A DNA stretch of 64,000 nt, taken from assembly GCF_000813965.1 (NCBI RefSeq), contig NZ_JWLI01000004.1:62001-126000 (forward strand), given 5' to 3'. The position numbers were made by a program, and so were the translations under genes. Below, piece by piece: positions 63,567-64,000 of this stretch (position 1 is its first letter; every line of letters begins with the position of its first letter). Origin of the DNA: Leisingera sp. ANG-M7. Its GTDB lineage: Bacteria > Pseudomonadota > Alphaproteobacteria > Rhodobacterales > Rhodobacteraceae. The notes under the pieces are model-generated. The model had not been told where the DNA came from, did no database searches, and saw only the letters and a program-made list of their open reading frames with translations.

Positions 63567-64000
63567 ATGAAACCGGGAATTTTCAAATCATCCACGGCGC
63601 TGGCAGTGATGATCTCGCTGGCGGCCCCGCTGCCCGCCCTGTCGCAGAACCAGGGCGGCAAGCAGATTGACCTCAGCCAGATGTCCGCCGCAGAAATCGG
63701 CGAACTGGTGGATCGCTGCCGCAAGCGTGCGGAACGGAGGCAGAAGAAACTGGAGGCCGGCCAGGACGTCGAGGAAAAGACCGGCAAGATCGCCAAGTTC
63801 TGCCAGGCATATGGCGAAGGCGCATTTGACCCCGCCCTGCCCGCAGACTTCCAGTCCGCCAGTGTTTTGGCAGGCATCGGCGCTGCGGAGGCAGAGGTAA
63901 CGGCAACCGCGGATCAGGCCGTCGAAGCGCAGGCAGAGGCCGCAGCAGCAGCCCAAACCGAAACCGTCAGCGAAGATCAGTCCCAGGCAGAAGCTGCGGC
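63567..64000 (+). CDS. Exported Gln/Ala/Glu-rich protein, 3' end cut by window
   Basis: Frame opens at ATG 63567 with GAAAGGA upstream. Signal peptide (STALAVMISLAAPLPALSQ) then a charged helical start (SQMSAAEIGELVDRCRKRAERRQKKLEAG) and an Ala/Glu-rich stretch that continues past base 64000. Similar Rhodobacterales proteins have a C-terminal OmpA-like domain; that part is outside the window, so the assignment is unproven. Confidence 0.6.
   Translation, partial: MKPGIFKSSTALAVMISLAAPLPALSQNQGGKQIDLSQMSAAEIGELVDRCRKRAERRQKKLEAGQDVEEKTGKIAKFCQAYGEGAFDPALPADFQSASVLAGIGAAEAEVTATADQAVEAQAEAAAAAQTETVSEDQSQAEAA

Noticed and set aside
62276-63877. 533-aa minus-strand frame over trpS
   Set aside because: Antisense shadow of trpS; trpS motifs are complete.

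Overview
The window is a 64 kb chromosomal piece of a GC-rich alphaproteobacterium, most likely a marine Rhodobacteraceae (Roseobacter group, Leisingera/Phaeobacter/Ruegeria-like). This is an inference from recognisable protein families (RpoH2-type sigma factor, NsrR, GlnD-MurJ-TrpS neighbourhood, mreBCD-mrdA-rodA, leuA with a leader peptide, PdxR-like regulator) and from the high GC with short intergenic gaps. I see no rRNA, tRNA, CRISPR array, insertion sequence or integrase.

Layout. 0-2.4 kb: the 3'-truncated dacB (penicillin-binding protein), a DMT exporter and nadD. 2.4-8.8 kb is the accessory stretch: a protein with a peptidoglycan-binding-like domain and an M15-type peptidase domain, a KAP-family NTPase whose 3' third has clearly lower GC, the housekeeping ABC-F factor ettA, a small gene broken by one amber codon, a stand-alone DUF4157-like HExxH protein, and two related small membrane proteins. 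A 25-bp near-identical direct repeat brackets ettA plus the broken gene. 8.7-16 kb: thioredoxin-2, an outer-membrane barrel, an L,D-transpeptidase, a cold-shock protein, and the conserved tesA / ybbA-ybbP divergent pair. 15.6-29.2 kb: nsrR with an FNR-like box, a ChaC-like protein, a DUF2254 membrane protein, gltX, an FAD oxidoreductase, nadE, an exported 18-repeat MORN protein, a PdxR/MocR regulator divergent from a PPOX-family oxidase, and an alanine/glycine:sodium symporter with a universal stress protein.

29.5-35 kb: leuA preceded by a leucine-rich leader peptide with an attenuator-like hairpin, a class III cyclase/TPR protein, rlmJ and a secreted lysozyme-like protein. 35.3-41 kb is the elongasome operon mreB-mreC-mreD-mrdA-rodA, whose last four genes overlap. 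41-49 kb: a 2-hydroxyacid dehydrogenase, an M3 oligopeptidase, the coaBC-dut-moeB run, and rpoH2-chaN. 49.3-55 kb: cobU-cobC (cobalamin), a GST, comM, gshB-yraN-rsmI. 55.1-61.5 kb: lpoA-like lipoprotein, glnD, murJ, a Crp/Fnr regulator and DUF2892, packed with overlaps. The window ends with a catalytically dead rhomboid, trpS and a truncated exported protein.

Cell-envelope growth is a strong theme (dacB, L,D-transpeptidase, lysozyme-like protein, mre/mrdA/rodA, lpoA-like, murJ). The least ordinary stretch is 2.4-8.8 kb; I propose, as inference only, that the M15, KAP and DUF4157 genes belong to a mobile or modular accessory locus with a possible link to contractile-injection or polymorphic-effector biology.
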